Counted from the first letter of the stretch, positions 18,001 through 26,421 are shown. The stretch is DNA of 64,000 nt from AP-16 sp963755055 (GCA_963755055.1 CAVWIS010000020.1:186001-250000); one strand, 5' to 3'. Translations and numbers: made by a program. Notes: generated by a model from the sequence alone, not told the origin.

Positions 18001-18843
18001 CACCATCTTCGCCGCCCGCCGGGTGGTGCCGCCCGACTTGATCGCGCCCGCCGCCCGGTCGCCGATCTTCAAAAAACTCATCAGGCCGGAGGATTTTCCG
18101 CCGCCCGACAGCTTTTCGCCTTCGCCGCGCAGCCGGGAAAAATTCGAGCCGGTGCCCGAGCCGTACTTGAACAGCCGCGCCTCGCGCACCCACAGGTCCA
18201 TGATCCCGCCCTCGTTGACGAGGTCGTCGGAGATCGACTGGATGAAGCAGGCATGCGGCTGCGGGTGCTCGTAGGCGGTCTTCGACTTGACGAGTTTTCC
18301 GCTCTCGAAGTCCACGTAGTAGTGGCCCTGGCTCGGCCCGTCGATGCCGTAGGCCCAGTGCAGCCCGGTATTGAACCATTGCGGCGAGTTCGGCGCCACC
18401 ATCTGCATCGCCAGCATGTAGCGCAATTCGTCGAAGAACGCCGAGGCGTCCGCCTCCGAGTCGAAATAGCCGCCCTTCCAGCCCCAATAGGTCCAGGTGC
18501 CGGCCAGACGGTCGAACACCTGCTTGGCGGACCGCTCGCCGGTGACCCTCTCCTTTTCCGGGATGGCGGCAAGCGCCGCCTCGTCGGGCACCGCCCGCCA
18601 CAGGAACGACGGAACCGAATTCTCCTCGACCCTGCGCAGGATCGACGGCACGCCGGCCTTGCGGAAATACTTTTGCGCCAGCACGTCGGAGGCGACCTGC
18701 GACCAGAAGGCCGGCACCTCGACGTCATCGGCATGGAACACCACCGAGCCGTCCGGGTTGCGGATCTCGCTGGCGGTGATGCGGAACGTGATGTCCGCAT
18801 AGGGCGACTGGCCATCCTTGGTGTAGCGTCGATCGATCCGCAT
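15100..18843 (-). CDS. nrdJ: Vitamin B12-dependent ribonucleotide reductase, class II
   Basis: 1247 residues from ATG 18843, with AAGGGA ten bases upstream. Reduces ribonucleotides to deoxyribonucleotides with adenosylcobalamin as radical source, independent of oxygen. Seen: N-terminal ATP-cone-free start RIDRRYTKDGQSPYADITF; the redox Cys in PQPHACFIQS; the thiyl-radical site NPCSEYMF with C477, its Asn and Glu; DTACNLASLNLLAFRD; PTGTIGLVMDCDTTGIEPDF; and a C-terminal Cys-rich tail CGECGNFTLVRNGTCMKCD that ends TTGCS, the swinging thiol pair plus a zinc-ribbon-like element. Length is normal for the proteobacterial type. No nrdAB, nrdD or nrdR is nearby. The upstream 740 bases carry no cobalamin riboswitch that I can recognise. 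Confidence 0.97.
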   Translation of the reverse strand: MRIDRRYTKDGQSPYADITFRITASEIRNPDGSVVFHADDVEVPAFWSQVASDVLAQKYFRKAGVPSILRRVEENSVPSFLWRAVPDEAALAAIPEKERVTGERSAKQVFDRLAGTWTYWGWKGGYFDSEADASAFFDELRYMLAMQMVAPNSPQWFNTGLHWAYGIDGPSQGHYYVDFESGKLVKSKTAYEHPQPHACFIQSISDDLVNEGGIMDLWVREARLFKYGSGTGSNFSRLRGEGEKLSGGGKSSGLMSFLKIGDRAAGAIKSGGTTRRAAKMVVVDVDHPDIEQYIDWKVIEEQKVASLVTGSRINQKHLRAILKACVNCEGSGDDCFDADKNPVLRREIKAARRNAVPDNFIRRVIQFAKQGYKDIDFPIYDTDWDSDAYLTVSGQNSNNSVRITDEFLKAVEADGDWDLTWRTRPGKIAKTVKARDLWEKIGHAAWACADPGLQFHTTVNDWHTCAASGPIRASNPCSEYMFLDDTACNLASLNLLAFRDPRSKVFDIEGYEHAVRLWTVVLEISVLMAQFPSKQIAQLSYEYRTLGLGYANVGGLLMSSGIPYDSDAGRAICGALSAIMTGVSYATSAEMAALLGAFPGYKKNRDHMLRVIRNHRRAARGETTGYEKVATPPVRLDHVACPDPRLIEHARLAWDRALELGEQHGYRNAQSTVVAPTGTIGLVMDCDTTGIEPDFALVKFKKLAGGGYFKIINRAVPEALRTLGYTEAEIAEIEAYAVGHGKLANAPAINHSTLKAKGFTPEAIAKVEAALPTAFDIKFVFNKWNLGEEFCRDTLGISAEDLALPTFDLLAHLGYGKREIEAANIHACGAMTVEGAPHLRPEHYAVFDCANPCGRTGKRFLSVESHIRMMAAAQPFISGAISKTINMQNDATVEDCKTAYLLSWKLGLKANALYRDGSKLSQPLSSQLIADEEEDDELEVFLEKPAAARTAALAERVVEKVVERITVIRERERMPDRRKGYTQKAVVGGHKVYLRTGEYEDGRLGEIFIDMHKEGAALRSLLNNFAIAVSLGLQYGVPLEEYVDAFTFTRFEPAGPVQGNDSIKYATSMLDYVFRELAVSYLSRFDLAHVDPTDVSAGFDALGRGIDEGKPSATNKYVSRGLTRSRTDKLVVMPGGAGADGRGPGESRAPSPSGNVTAFAGSAPAARGGVVAQVLKAEPETRLSPAQALEQLPWSQPSPKAQAAEKRAEAKAKGYEGEACGECGNFTLVRNGTCMKCDTCGSTTGCS

Positions 18844-19586
18844 CTCGCAAATTCCCTTGCCTGATCGGCGCGCGGCCCGCGACAAGCAATGCGTGCCGAC
18901 GCTCGCGCCCCCGACGCGGGAACTGTCCCCGCCCGCGTCTTCCACCGGTTGGCCCGGCCCCGTTTGACGTCCCTGTTACTGCCTCTGGCCCGGCGCCGCG
19001 TTAGCTGGGCTCCGGTCTATTCTTCGTTGCGGCAAAGCCGCCCGCTTCTCCCGGGCGGTACGATGCCGTTCGTCGCCATTGCCTTCGGCGCCGGCGGAGC
19101 GGGTCGCTAGCTCGTTGGAAGTGGTGGGCGAGGACTTGGTACGAGCCGCACCCGACCTCCGAAGGCTAGGACAACTCTGTCGCGCCCGTCAAGGACTAGT
19201 GCGAGAGTTCGAATCAACCCCTAAATCTGGGGCACCCGCTGTGAATTTCGGGGACAGTCTCGGGTGCACTGCAGCAAGTCCCGGATATAGGTAACAAATC
19301 CACAATATCGAGTTGTCGCGCCATCGTCGCGCAGGCGACATCACCGCGTCATGTTGTGCCCAGGAATGCGAAAAAGGGGCGATTCCCCCGCGCGCACGTC
19401 ACGACTCGCAAGTAGTCATACCAAGAGCGCAAAAACCCGCATGACGCAGCGGCAAGATCATCCTGGCGGTAACCGGCGGGTGGGTCGGTGGCGCAAGAGT
19501 TGGGGAATTCGACGTTCATTGCCAAGGGGCGCGATTCTCGTATCCGGAGAGCAGGCGCTCCGCCGGAGTGATTCCCCGAAAATGCG
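18844..19586. other. 743-base non-coding region upstream of nrdJ
   Basis: Base composition is lower in GC than the flanking genes, especially 19190-19470, and no frame has convincing coding character. It contains paired hairpins at 19218-19267 (listed separately) and a GGGG-CGATT-CCCC hairpin near 19377. It must hold the nrdJ promoter. I looked for a cobalamin riboswitch, a NrdR box pair, tmRNA, SRP RNA and tRNA and did not recognise any. Confidence 0.5.
19218..19267. repeat. REP-like tandem hairpins
   Basis: Two adjacent inverted repeats: CCCC-TAAATCT-GGGG (19218-19232), then GCACCCG (19232-19238) pairing with CGGGTGC (19261-19267), with CTGT/ACAG nested. The loop holds AATTTCGGGGACAGTCT, wording that recurs in REP elements linked to Y1 (RAYT) transposases in proteobacteria. 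A partial inverse copy, GGAACTGTCCCCG, lies near 18920. Identification as REP is by memory of the motif, not by alignment. Confidence 0.35.
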
Positions 19587-20780
19587 CTACTGCCCGGCGG
19601 CGCCGGCCTCGGCGCCGTGCCGATGAGCCAGCCGCGGCGATAGCCGCTCGCCCATCTGCCGGGCGAGGCCGAATCCGAGCTGGCCGACGAAACGGCCCCA
19701 CCGCCGCGCCCGCCACGGCAGCCCTGGCTCGGTCGACAGCGAGCGCAGGTAATAGGCCTTGTCGGTCGACTGCGCGTCGCAGGCGCGCTTGACCGGATCG
19801 TCGTAGAACGCCGCGATCTTCTCCTCCGCCATGCCGGGCGAGGCGAGCCATCGCGGGATGTGCACGGCGCACAGCTGCACCACGTCGGTGAGCACCTTGT
19901 TCACGCCGGTGCCCGCCGCCGGACAGGACGTGGAAAACGCATCGCCGACCAGCACGACGCCCGGCTGGCGGCACGATCGCGTGACGTAGAGATCGACCGG
20001 CCGGATCTTGCTGACATTGGTCGCGGAAAAATCCCCGGTCAGCCGCTGCAATCCGGGCAGCGCGGCGAACAGGGTGTCCTGCGGCGCATTGCGCAGCCGG
20101 TGCAGCCACGGATCGCGGCTGTCGCGGTAGACGAACACGTTGGCGCGCATGCCGGCGCCGATCGGAAAGAGCGTGACGTAGGCGATCCGCGCGGCGGTGA
20201 GCTCGGGGAAATAGGTGAGCGAGGGGAAGTCGAAAGCATCGCCGGAGAGCGGGCTTGCGTCGAACCCGAGGCTGATCGAATGGCAGGCGCTCAGATCCTC
20301 GCGCGTCATGCCGACCGCCCGGCGCAATCCGCTGTTGAGCCCGTTGGCGAGAACGATCAGCCGCGCCGAGATCTCGTCGCCGTTGGACAGCATCAGCCGC
20401 TGGCGCTCGGCGCCGGTCGACACGGCCGCGACCTTGGCGGCGTGGAATCCCACGCCCGGCGGGATTGAGTCGCGGACCGCATTGACCAGCGTCTCGTAGA
20501 GAACGCCGTACTGGGTGGTGCGCCGTTTCCCCACCAGCTGGCCGAAGCGGGCGATCCAGATCTCGTCGTAGCGTGCAGCACGAGACAACACCGCGTCGGC
20601 GAGCCCGGTCTGCCGCAGCAGGCGCACCTGGGAGTCGTCGAGTTTTTCGCAGCGAAAATCCGGCGGGTAGACCGCGTGCGGATCGATCAATGCCGCATCG
20701 ATGCCCGATCGGCCGAGCATGGCGGCGGCCGTCGAGCCGGCAAGCCCGCCTCCAACGATGGCAACGTCCACATGCACCAT
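19587..20780 (-). CDS. FAD-dependent oxidoreductase (geranylgeranyl reductase / aromatic monooxygenase-like)
   Basis: 397 residues. N-terminal FAD-binding fold VAIVGGGLAGSTAAAMLGR (GxGxxG), an Asp-containing strand (IDAALIDPHAV), and the second FAD motif VVLVGDAFSTSCPAAGTGVN, where a GD followed by P-A-G-x-G marks PHBH/geranylgeranyl-reductase-type flavoproteins. Between them is a substrate-binding sheet (FPSLTYFPELTAARIAYVTLF). Class A flavin hydroxylases or prenyl reductases are the candidates; nothing next to it fixes the substrate. It is divergent from the acetyltransferase gene and stands alone on its strand. Confidence 0.85.
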   Translation of the reverse strand: MVHVDVAIVGGGLAGSTAAAMLGRSGIDAALIDPHAVYPPDFRCEKLDDSQVRLLRQTGLADAVLSRAARYDEIWIARFGQLVGKRRTTQYGVLYETLVNAVRDSIPPGVGFHAAKVAAVSTGAERQRLMLSNGDEISARLIVLANGLNSGLRRAVGMTREDLSACHSISLGFDASPLSGDAFDFPSLTYFPELTAARIAYVTLFPIGAGMRANVFVYRDSRDPWLHRLRNAPQDTLFAALPGLQRLTGDFSATNVSKIRPVDLYVTRSCRQPGVVLVGDAFSTSCPAAGTGVNKVLTDVVQLCAVHIPRWLASPGMAEEKIAAFYDDPVKRACDAQSTDKAYYLRSLSTEPGLPWRARRWGRFVGQLGFGLARQMGERLSPRLAHRHGAEAGAAGQ

Positions 20781-20969
20781 GGCGGAGTCCTCGGCGTGAA
20801 TACCTCCATTGAAGCCAAAAACCTAAAGGAACCCTGAAATCGATCCGGGAAAGCACCGAATACACAACGTTTTCTTTAGAATTCCCTAGCAACGATGCGC
20901 GCCCCGGAGCGCGTTCCCCTCGGGCACGAGCGGGCATGCGCTCCGGGACGACCGCTGGCGAGGCGCGGA

Positions 20970-22316
20970 ATGTCGGAGATCAGCCTGAAGGATTTGCCTT
21001 GCATGCATCCCGAAGCGGGATACGGGGCGCAATTGCCGGCCGCGGAATCGAGGCTCGACGAGATCGCCAGCCCGCCGCTGGCGGCGGATCCGCCGCCCGT
21101 CGGCGAACCGATCGAGCTCTCGCTGCACACGAGCCTCGGCGAGGTCGAGGAGGAGTGGAAGGCGTTCGAGGCGGGGGCGGACTGCACCGCGTTCCAGACA
21201 TTCGACTGGCTTGCCGCATGGCAACGGCACGTCGGCGCCTGCCACGGCACCAGGCCGGCGATCGTCTTCGGGCGGGACGCCGGGCGGCGGCTCCTGTTCA
21301 TCCTGCCGCTTGCCGTCGAGCGGTGGGGTGTGGTGCGCCACCTGGGCTGGCTCGGCTCGGCGCTCTGCGACTATAACGGACCGCTGCTGGGGCAGGATTT
21401 TTCACGGCGTATCGGCGCGAATGAATTTGCCGTGCTGTGGCGGCGGGCGATGGAGCTGGTGCGGTCCGACCCCCATCTGCGCTTCGACCTCACCGACCTG
21501 CAGAAGATGCCGGAAACGGTCGGGCCGCAAAAAAATCCCCTGCTGGCACTTCCGGTTATCGCCCATCCGAGCGGGGCCTATGTGGCGACGCTCAGCGGCC
21601 AGTGGGACGATTTCTACGCCGCCAAGCGCTCGGCATCGACCCGCAAGCGCGAGCGCAAGCAGCTCAAGCAGCTCGCCGAGCACGGCGAGGTCAAGCTTCT
21701 GACGGCAACCGGAACGGAGGATATCCGCACCACGATGACCGTGCTGTTCGAGCAGAAGGCCCGCTCGTTTGCCCGCATGGGCGTGGAAAACCTGTTCGCG
21801 CGGCCGGGCTACCGGGAGTTCTTTCTCGAGGTCGCTGGCGAGCCGGCCAGCCATGTCAGCCGGCTCGACGTCGGCTCGATCATGGCGGCCGCCAATCTGG
21901 GCCTCAAATTCCGCGACTGCTATTATCTGATTCTGTCGAGCTACTACGACGGCGAGCTCGCCCGGTTCGGCCCGGGGCGCGCCCATCTCCACGAGATCAT
22001 CCGTCACGCGATCGCCTGCGGGCTCAGGCGCTTCGACTTCACGATCGGCGACGAGCCCTACAAGCGGGACTGGTCCGACACCGAGGTGAGGGTGTTCGAT
22101 CATCTGGCGGTGGCGACCTGGCGCGGCGGGATTGTGGTCGGGCTGACCGTCGCCTATCGCCGGACCAAGCGCCTGATCAAGCAGACGCCGCTCCTGTGGC
22201 GGACCTTCAGCAAGGCGAGGACCCTGGCGACGGCGGCGACCGGTCGTTTGCGCGCCCGATCCAAGCCGGCAGCAGGCGGCACGGAAACCCGCGCTCCGCA
22301 ACAGGTCGAGGTGTAG
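20970..22316 (+). CDS. GNAT-fold acetyltransferase, CelD/BcsL (FemAB-like) family
   Basis: 448 residues from ATG 20970 (GAGGCGCGGA upstream; an earlier in-frame start at 20895 adds residues without family character). After a 50-residue variable start come LSLHTSLGEVEEEWKAFEA, TAFQTFDWLAAWQRHVGA, and DYNGPLLGQDF, the pattern of the CelD/BcsL acyltransferase domain. The second GNAT half holds KRKARKQ-type basic helix (RKRERKQLKQLAEHGEV) and RFGPGRAHLHEIIRHAIACG, then FDFTIGDEPYKRDW. Relatives act in polysaccharide (cellulose, exopolysaccharide) acylation. No polysaccharide genes flank it here, so the acceptor is unknown. Confidence 0.87.
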   Translation: MSEISLKDLPCMHPEAGYGAQLPAAESRLDEIASPPLAADPPPVGEPIELSLHTSLGEVEEEWKAFEAGADCTAFQTFDWLAAWQRHVGACHGTRPAIVFGRDAGRRLLFILPLAVERWGVVRHLGWLGSALCDYNGPLLGQDFSRRIGANEFAVLWRRAMELVRSDPHLRFDLTDLQKMPETVGPQKNPLLALPVIAHPSGAYVATLSGQWDDFYAAKRSASTRKRERKQLKQLAEHGEVKLLTATGTEDIRTTMTVLFEQKARSFARMGVENLFARPGYREFFLEVAGEPASHVSRLDVGSIMAAANLGLKFRDCYYLILSSYYDGELARFGPGRAHLHEIIRHAIACGLRRFDFTIGDEPYKRDWSDTEVRVFDHLAVATWRGGIVVGLTVAYRRTKRLIKQTPLLWRTFSKARTLATAATGRLRARSKPAAGGTETRAPQQVEV

Positions 22317-22477
22317 CCGCTCGGCGATCTGCGTTTCGACCCGCGCTCGGCCGGCGTTCTGCCGCGGCGCCTTTTCTCCGCCACATATGGCTCCGACACA
22401 CGGCGGTGGTCCTTCGTGGACTGCCGGGGGCCGCCGGGCTAGGATCGCGTCGCACCCCGGGTCGGGCGGACTCGGCG

Positions 22478-22948
22478 ATGCCGGTTTTTCGCGGCCGAGG
22501 GGGAAACATCGATGGCGCTTGCGCGCATTCCTGGACGCGTGCGGTGACGGCGGCCTCGGGCGCTCCGAGCCGCCTGGATGGCCTGCGCGTGCTCATCATC
22601 GAGGACGAGAGCCTGCTGTCCCTGCTGCTCGAGGACATGCTGGAGGAGCTCGGCTGCAAAGTGGTCGGCTCGGCGTCGACGGTTGCCGACGCGATCGAGG
22701 CCATCGGCAAGGTCGAGGCGGGTGCCGCGATCCTGGATATCAAGCTGGGCGACCAGAAGAGCTTTCCCGTCGCCGAGGCGCTGGCGGCCCGCGGCGTACC
22801 GTTCGTATTCGCGACCGGGTACGGCGATGGGCAGATGGAAGGCCCCTGGCGCGATCATCACGTGCTGCAAAAGCCGTTCGCCCAGGATCAGCTCGCCGAG
22901 CTGCTGACGCGAGCGGTGACCGCGCCTCCGCAACCGAAGGGCGGATGA
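22478..22948 (+). CDS. Single-domain response regulator (CheY-like receiver)
   Basis: 156 residues if started at ATG 22478 (GGGCGGA eight bases before); GTG 22544 would remove an uninformative 22-residue lead. A single receiver domain: acidic pair in VLIIEDESLLSLLLED, phospho-acceptor Asp in AAILDIKLGDQ, Thr/Ser position in FVFATGYGDG, and the Lys in VLQKPFAQDQL. There is no output domain, so it must act through protein contact. No kinase is adjacent; it lies between the acetyltransferase and otsA. The DIKLGD variant and FATGYG loop are common in alphaproteobacterial stand-alone receivers fed by HWE/HisKA2 kinases. Confidence 0.85.
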   Translation: MPVFRGRGGNIDGACAHSWTRAVTAASGAPSRLDGLRVLIIEDESLLSLLLEDMLEELGCKVVGSASTVADAIEAIGKVEAGAAILDIKLGDQKSFPVAEALAARGVPFVFATGYGDGQMEGPWRDHHVLQKPFAQDQLAELLTRAVTAPPQPKGG

Positions 22949-22966
22949 CGGACGTCGCTTTTTCGG

Positions 22967-24424
22967 TCAGTGGATCGCCGCCGGCTGCTCGACGCGGCGC
23001 GAACGGAACGACACCAGGGCGGTGTCCGGCCGGGCAACGACCCGCGGGGCGACGCGACTGGTTTCGAGCGCCTCGACGAAGCCGCTGAACCAGGCCTCGA
23101 GCGAGGACCCTTCGAGCTTCGCCATCATGGCGCTCCAGCGCTCCAGGCGTTCGTCGAGCGACATCGAGAGCGCCCGGCCGATCGCCCGGGAGAGGCCGTC
23201 GATATCATGGGGGTTGACCAGCAGCGCGGTGTCGAGCTGCTTGGCGGCACCGGCGAACTCCGACAGCACCAGGACGCCGGGGTTGGCGCGGTCCTGGGCT
23301 GCGACGTATTCCTTCGCCACCAGATTCATGCCGTCGTACAGCGAGGTGACGAGACCCACCCGCGCCAGCCGGTAGAATCCGGCAAGCGTGGTCTGGCCGA
23401 AACCGCGGTTGAGATAGCAGATCGGATTCCAGTCCACCTCGCCATGACGGCCGTTGATCTCGCCGACCAGGGTGGCGACGTCGCGCTGCAGCCGCCGGTA
23501 GGTGTCGATCTGGCCGCGCGAGGGGACCCCGATCTGCAGCAGCGATACCGCCTGCTTGAGCTGCGGGTCGGCTTCCAGCAGGCGGTCGAACGCCATCAGC
23601 CGATTGGTCAGGCCCTTCGAATAGTCGAGGCGGTCGACCCCGATCAGGAGTTTGGCGCCATGCAGCCTGCCGCGCAGCCGCGATACCTCCGGCCGGGCAA
23701 TCGCCTTGATGGCGCGCGCGGCAAAATCCTCGACATCGATGCCGATCGGAAAGCTCGCCAGCCTGGTCGTTCCGTAGGCCGACCGCACCACGCCGTCGAC
23801 CACCGTCATGCCCAGCTCCTGGCGCAGGTAGTCGGTGAAATTCGCCATGTCGTTCTCGGTCTGAAAACCGATGAGGTCGTAGGACAGCATGGCCCGCATC
23901 AATTCCTGATGATGCGGCAGGCCGACCGCCAGGGTTCGGCTCGGAAACGGCGTATGCAGGAAGAAGCCGATCGGCCGATCGATGCCGAGCCGGCGCAGCT
24001 CCTTGGCGAGCGTGAGGAAATGGTAGTCGTGGATCCAGAAGGTGGCGTCCGGCTTGGCAAAGCGCATGAGCGCCCGCGCCATGAAGGCGTTGACCTCGCG
24101 ATAGGACACATAGTCGCTGTCGGTGCCGCCGATCAGATCGGTACGCGAATGCAGGACCGGCCACAGGCACGAATTGGCAAAGCCTTCGTAGAAACCGCGA
24201 TAGTGCGCCGCCGGCAGGTCGACCATCGCCACCGCGCCGGTACCCAGAGCCCGCACCTCGGCCAGGGATTCAGCGTCGCCGCGCTCACGGACGCGTCCGC
24301 TCGATCCGACCCAGATGGCGCCCGATGTCTTGACCGCCGGCAACAATGCAGCCGCGAGGCCCCCGGTGACCGGTTCGTCGGCCTTGGGAAGGCACACCCG
24401 GTTCGAGACGACGACAAGACTCAT
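22967..24424 (-). CDS. otsA: Alpha,alpha-trehalose-phosphate synthase
   Basis: 485 residues from ATG 24424. GT20 glycosyltransferase that joins glucose from UDP-glucose to glucose-6-phosphate, giving trehalose-6-phosphate. Seen: N-terminal LVVVSNRVCLPK with the Arg of the G6P site, GGLAAALLP, WIHDYHFL, FFLHTPFPS, GVDRLDYSKGLTNRL, and DGMNLVAKEYVAAQ with the UDP-sugar residues; all canonical. It is transcribed away from the divergent gene group that carries otsB. A perfect sigma-EcfG promoter lies 34 bases upstream of its start, so expression in the general stress response is expected. The 3' end stops just short of the receiver gene, which converges on it. Confidence 0.97.
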   Translation of the reverse strand: MSLVVVSNRVCLPKADEPVTGGLAAALLPAVKTSGAIWVGSSGRVRERGDAESLAEVRALGTGAVAMVDLPAAHYRGFYEGFANSCLWPVLHSRTDLIGGTDSDYVSYREVNAFMARALMRFAKPDATFWIHDYHFLTLAKELRRLGIDRPIGFFLHTPFPSRTLAVGLPHHQELMRAMLSYDLIGFQTENDMANFTDYLRQELGMTVVDGVVRSAYGTTRLASFPIGIDVEDFAARAIKAIARPEVSRLRGRLHGAKLLIGVDRLDYSKGLTNRLMAFDRLLEADPQLKQAVSLLQIGVPSRGQIDTYRRLQRDVATLVGEINGRHGEVDWNPICYLNRGFGQTTLAGFYRLARVGLVTSLYDGMNLVAKEYVAAQDRANPGVLVLSEFAGAAKQLDTALLVNPHDIDGLSRAIGRALSMSLDERLERWSAMMAKLEGSSLEAWFSGFVEALETSRVAPRVVARPDTALVSFRSRRVEQPAAIH

Positions 24425-24457
24425 GGTTGGCTTTTCTCCGCTCCTGGCGAAGAACAA

Positions 24458-24482
24458 AACGCGCCGATGCCATGATGGTTCC
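24458..24482 (-). promoter_or_regulatory. Sigma-EcfG promoter of otsA
   Basis: Read on the minus strand: GGAAC (24482-24478), 16 bases, CGTT (24461-24458), an exact match to the alphaproteobacterial general-stress sigma factor consensus. It ends 34 bases before the otsA start codon, leaving a leader of about 25 bases. Confidence 0.8.
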
Positions 24483-24552
24483 ACAATAGGGGCAGCATCA
24501 CGACCGAGAAGAGACATGATGCAGGTATTTCCCCACCCTTCCCGGCCGCTGC

Positions 24553-24577
24553 GGAACCAATGGCGCCGCCTCTCGTT
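24553..24577 (+). promoter_or_regulatory. Sigma-EcfG promoter of the ORF-MFS-otsB-GH15 group
   Basis: GGAAC (24553-24557), 16 bases, CGTT (24574-24577): exact consensus, facing right, 43 bases before ATG 24620. With the promoter on the other strand this makes a divergent pair of stress promoters about 70 bases apart. Confidence 0.8.
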
Positions 24578-24619
24578 ACCTCAGGTCGGGCACGGGTTCA
24601 TTTGGCGGGGCGATGGTCC

Positions 24620-24877
24620 ATGAGCTTGCGTGAAACGAGCGTGGGCGAAACCTCTCGCCGAACCGACACCCTGATTTATCGCGACATTTTCCGACTCTCG
24701 GTCGGGGCGATGATTGACCTCGATTGGCCGATCTGCGATGCGCGCGGCGTCGACGAGCAGAATGTCCGGTGCAAGCTCGCCGAGGGCAAGCTCGACGAGG
24801 GGGTGAGCGGCGGCAGCATTCCGACTATCCTCGGCGATGTCGCTCCATGGGGCATTCCACCGCAAACCCGCGCCTGA
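24620..24877 (+). CDS. Small hypothetical protein, coupled to the MFS gene
   Basis: 85 residues from ATG 24620, placed correctly behind the sigma-EcfG promoter. It reads MSLRETSVGETSRRTDTL, then IYRDIFRLSVGAMIDLDWPI, and ends GIPPQTRA. Its TGA at 24875 overlaps the ATG of the transporter (TGATG), a typical coupling arrangement and the main reason to accept it. No signal peptide or membrane segment is evident, and I recognise no family. It could instead be a leader that serves only to pass ribosomes to the MFS gene, which lacks its own ribosome binding site. Confidence 0.45.
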   Translation: MSLRETSVGETSRRTDTLIYRDIFRLSVGAMIDLDWPICDARGVDEQNVRCKLAEGKLDEGVSGGSIPTILGDVAPWGIPPQTRA

Positions 24878-26421
24878 TGATGCCGCGCGATGCGCGCGAC
24901 GATCATCCGCCGGACGGGCAGGATCCCCGGTTCCAGCCCGCGAGCGGTGGCGCGCGCGGCGCGGGCAGGGCGGCCGGCCTTGCGCTGCCGCAGCCGGACG
25001 CGGTCATCGAGACCGACATTCCGGCGCGGCTCGATCGGCTGCCGTGGGGTCGCTTCCATACGCTGGTCGTCTTCGCGCTCGGGGTGAGCTGGATTCTCGA
25101 CGGGCTGGAGGTGACGCTCGCCGGGGCGCTCTCCGGCGCGCTCAAGCAGAGCCCGGTGCTGCGTTTCAGCAATACCGACATCGGGATCGCGAGCAGCGTC
25201 TATCTGCTCGGCGCGGTGCTCGGGGCGGTCCTGTTCGGCTGGCTGACCGACCGGATCGGACGCAAGAAGCTGTTCTTCATCACGCTCGCCGTCTATCTGG
25301 CGGCGACGGCGTTGACGGCGCTGTCGTGGAATCTCTGGACTTTTGCGCTTTTCCGGTTCTTCACCGGCGCCGGGATCGGCGGCGAATACACGGCGATCAA
25401 CTCCACCATCCAGGAGCTCATTCCGGCGCGCATGCGCGGATGGACCGACCTCGTCATCAACGGCAGCTTCTGGGTTGGCGCGGCGATGGGCGCGCTGGGC
25501 TCGATCGTGCTGCTCGACCCGGCCGTCATCGATCCGGAGATCGGCTGGCGGCTCGCCTTCCTGATCGGCGCTTCGCTCGGCCTGGTGATCTTCCTGATGC
25601 GCTTCTGGATCCCGGAGAGCCCACGCTGGCTGATGACCCATGGCCGCATCGACGAGGCGCGCGCCGTCGTCGCCGCGATCGAGACGAGCTTTCGCCGGCA
25701 CGGCCGCGCGCTGCCCGAGGAAAATCTCGGCCGCGTGCGCCTGCGCGAACGCCGCCATACCCCGCTCGCCGAGGTCGCCGGCGCGCTGTTCGTCACCTAC
25801 CGGCTGCGCGCAATGGTCGGGCTCAGCCTGATGGCGGCCCAGGCCTTCTTCTACAATGCGATCTTCTTCACCTACGCGCTCGTACTCACCGACTTCGACG
25901 GCGTCCGGCCGGACGATGTCGGCTGGTATCTGCTGCCGTTCGCGGCGGGCAATTTTCTCGGACCATTGCTGCTCGGCCGACTGTTCGATACGCTGGGCCG
26001 CCGGCCGATGATCGCTTTCACCTACCTGGCGTCGGGAGTCACGCTGGCGGCGGCCGCCTACCTCTTCAAGCTCGGCCTGCTGTCGGCGCAGACGCAGACG
26101 CTTGCCTGGATGGTGGTGTTCTTCTTCGCCTCGGCGGCGGCAAGCTCGGCCTATCTCACGGTCAGCGAGACGTTTCCGCTGGAGATGCGGGCGCTCGCCA
26201 TAGCGCTGTTCTACGCGATCGGCACCGGGATCGGCGGGGTGATCGGGCCCTTGCTGTTCGGGGCCTTGATCGATACCGGCTCACGGTCCACCGTGTTCGC
26301 CGGCTATATGCTGGGCTCCGCCCTCATGGCGGCGGCGGCGCTCGTCCAGTTGCGCTACGGGATCGCGGCGGAACGCAAGGCCCTGGAAACGGTGGCGCGC
26401 CCTCTCGCATTCGTCGACTGA
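24877..26421 (+). CDS. MFS transporter, sugar/metabolite porter type
   Basis: 514 residues from ATG 24877 (overlapping the upstream stop). A polar 45-residue N-terminal tail precedes 12 predicted membrane helices. MFS signatures are the loop 2-3 motif GWLTDRIGRKKLF, loop 4-5 RFFTGAGIGGEYTAINSTIQE, ESPRWLMTHGRIDEAR after TM6, and loop 8-9 LGRLFDTLGRRPMIAF. The PESPRWL motif places it with sugar/metabolite:proton symporters. Lying between otsA and otsB under a stress promoter, it may move trehalose, maltose or a precursor; that assignment is inferred from position only. Confidence 0.9.
   Translation: MMPRDARDDHPPDGQDPRFQPASGGARGAGRAAGLALPQPDAVIETDIPARLDRLPWGRFHTLVVFALGVSWILDGLEVTLAGALSGALKQSPVLRFSNTDIGIASSVYLLGAVLGAVLFGWLTDRIGRKKLFFITLAVYLAATALTALSWNLWTFALFRFFTGAGIGGEYTAINSTIQELIPARMRGWTDLVINGSFWVGAAMGALGSIVLLDPAVIDPEIGWRLAFLIGASLGLVIFLMRFWIPESPRWLMTHGRIDEARAVVAAIETSFRRHGRALPEENLGRVRLRERRHTPLAEVAGALFVTYRLRAMVGLSLMAAQAFFYNAIFFTYALVLTDFDGVRPDDVGWYLLPFAAGNFLGPLLLGRLFDTLGRRPMIAFTYLASGVTLAAAAYLFKLGLLSAQTQTLAWMVVFFFASAAASSAYLTVSETFPLEMRALAIALFYAIGTGIGGVIGPLLFGALIDTGSRSTVFAGYMLGSALMAAAALVQLRYGIAAERKALETVARPLAFVD

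Noticed and set aside
19195..19235. A TTCGAATC T-loop-like string and a TAGCTCGTTGGAAG D-arm-like string 90 bases upstream, suggesting a tRNA or tmRNA
   Set aside because: The arms do not pair, no anticodon stem or acceptor stem can be formed, and no tag-peptide frame is seen.
18844..19586. Cobalamin riboswitch or NrdR boxes for nrdJ
   Set aside because: None of the conserved B12-box blocks is visible; the nearest NrdR-like string, CACAATATCGAGTTGT at 19301, fits the consensus poorly.
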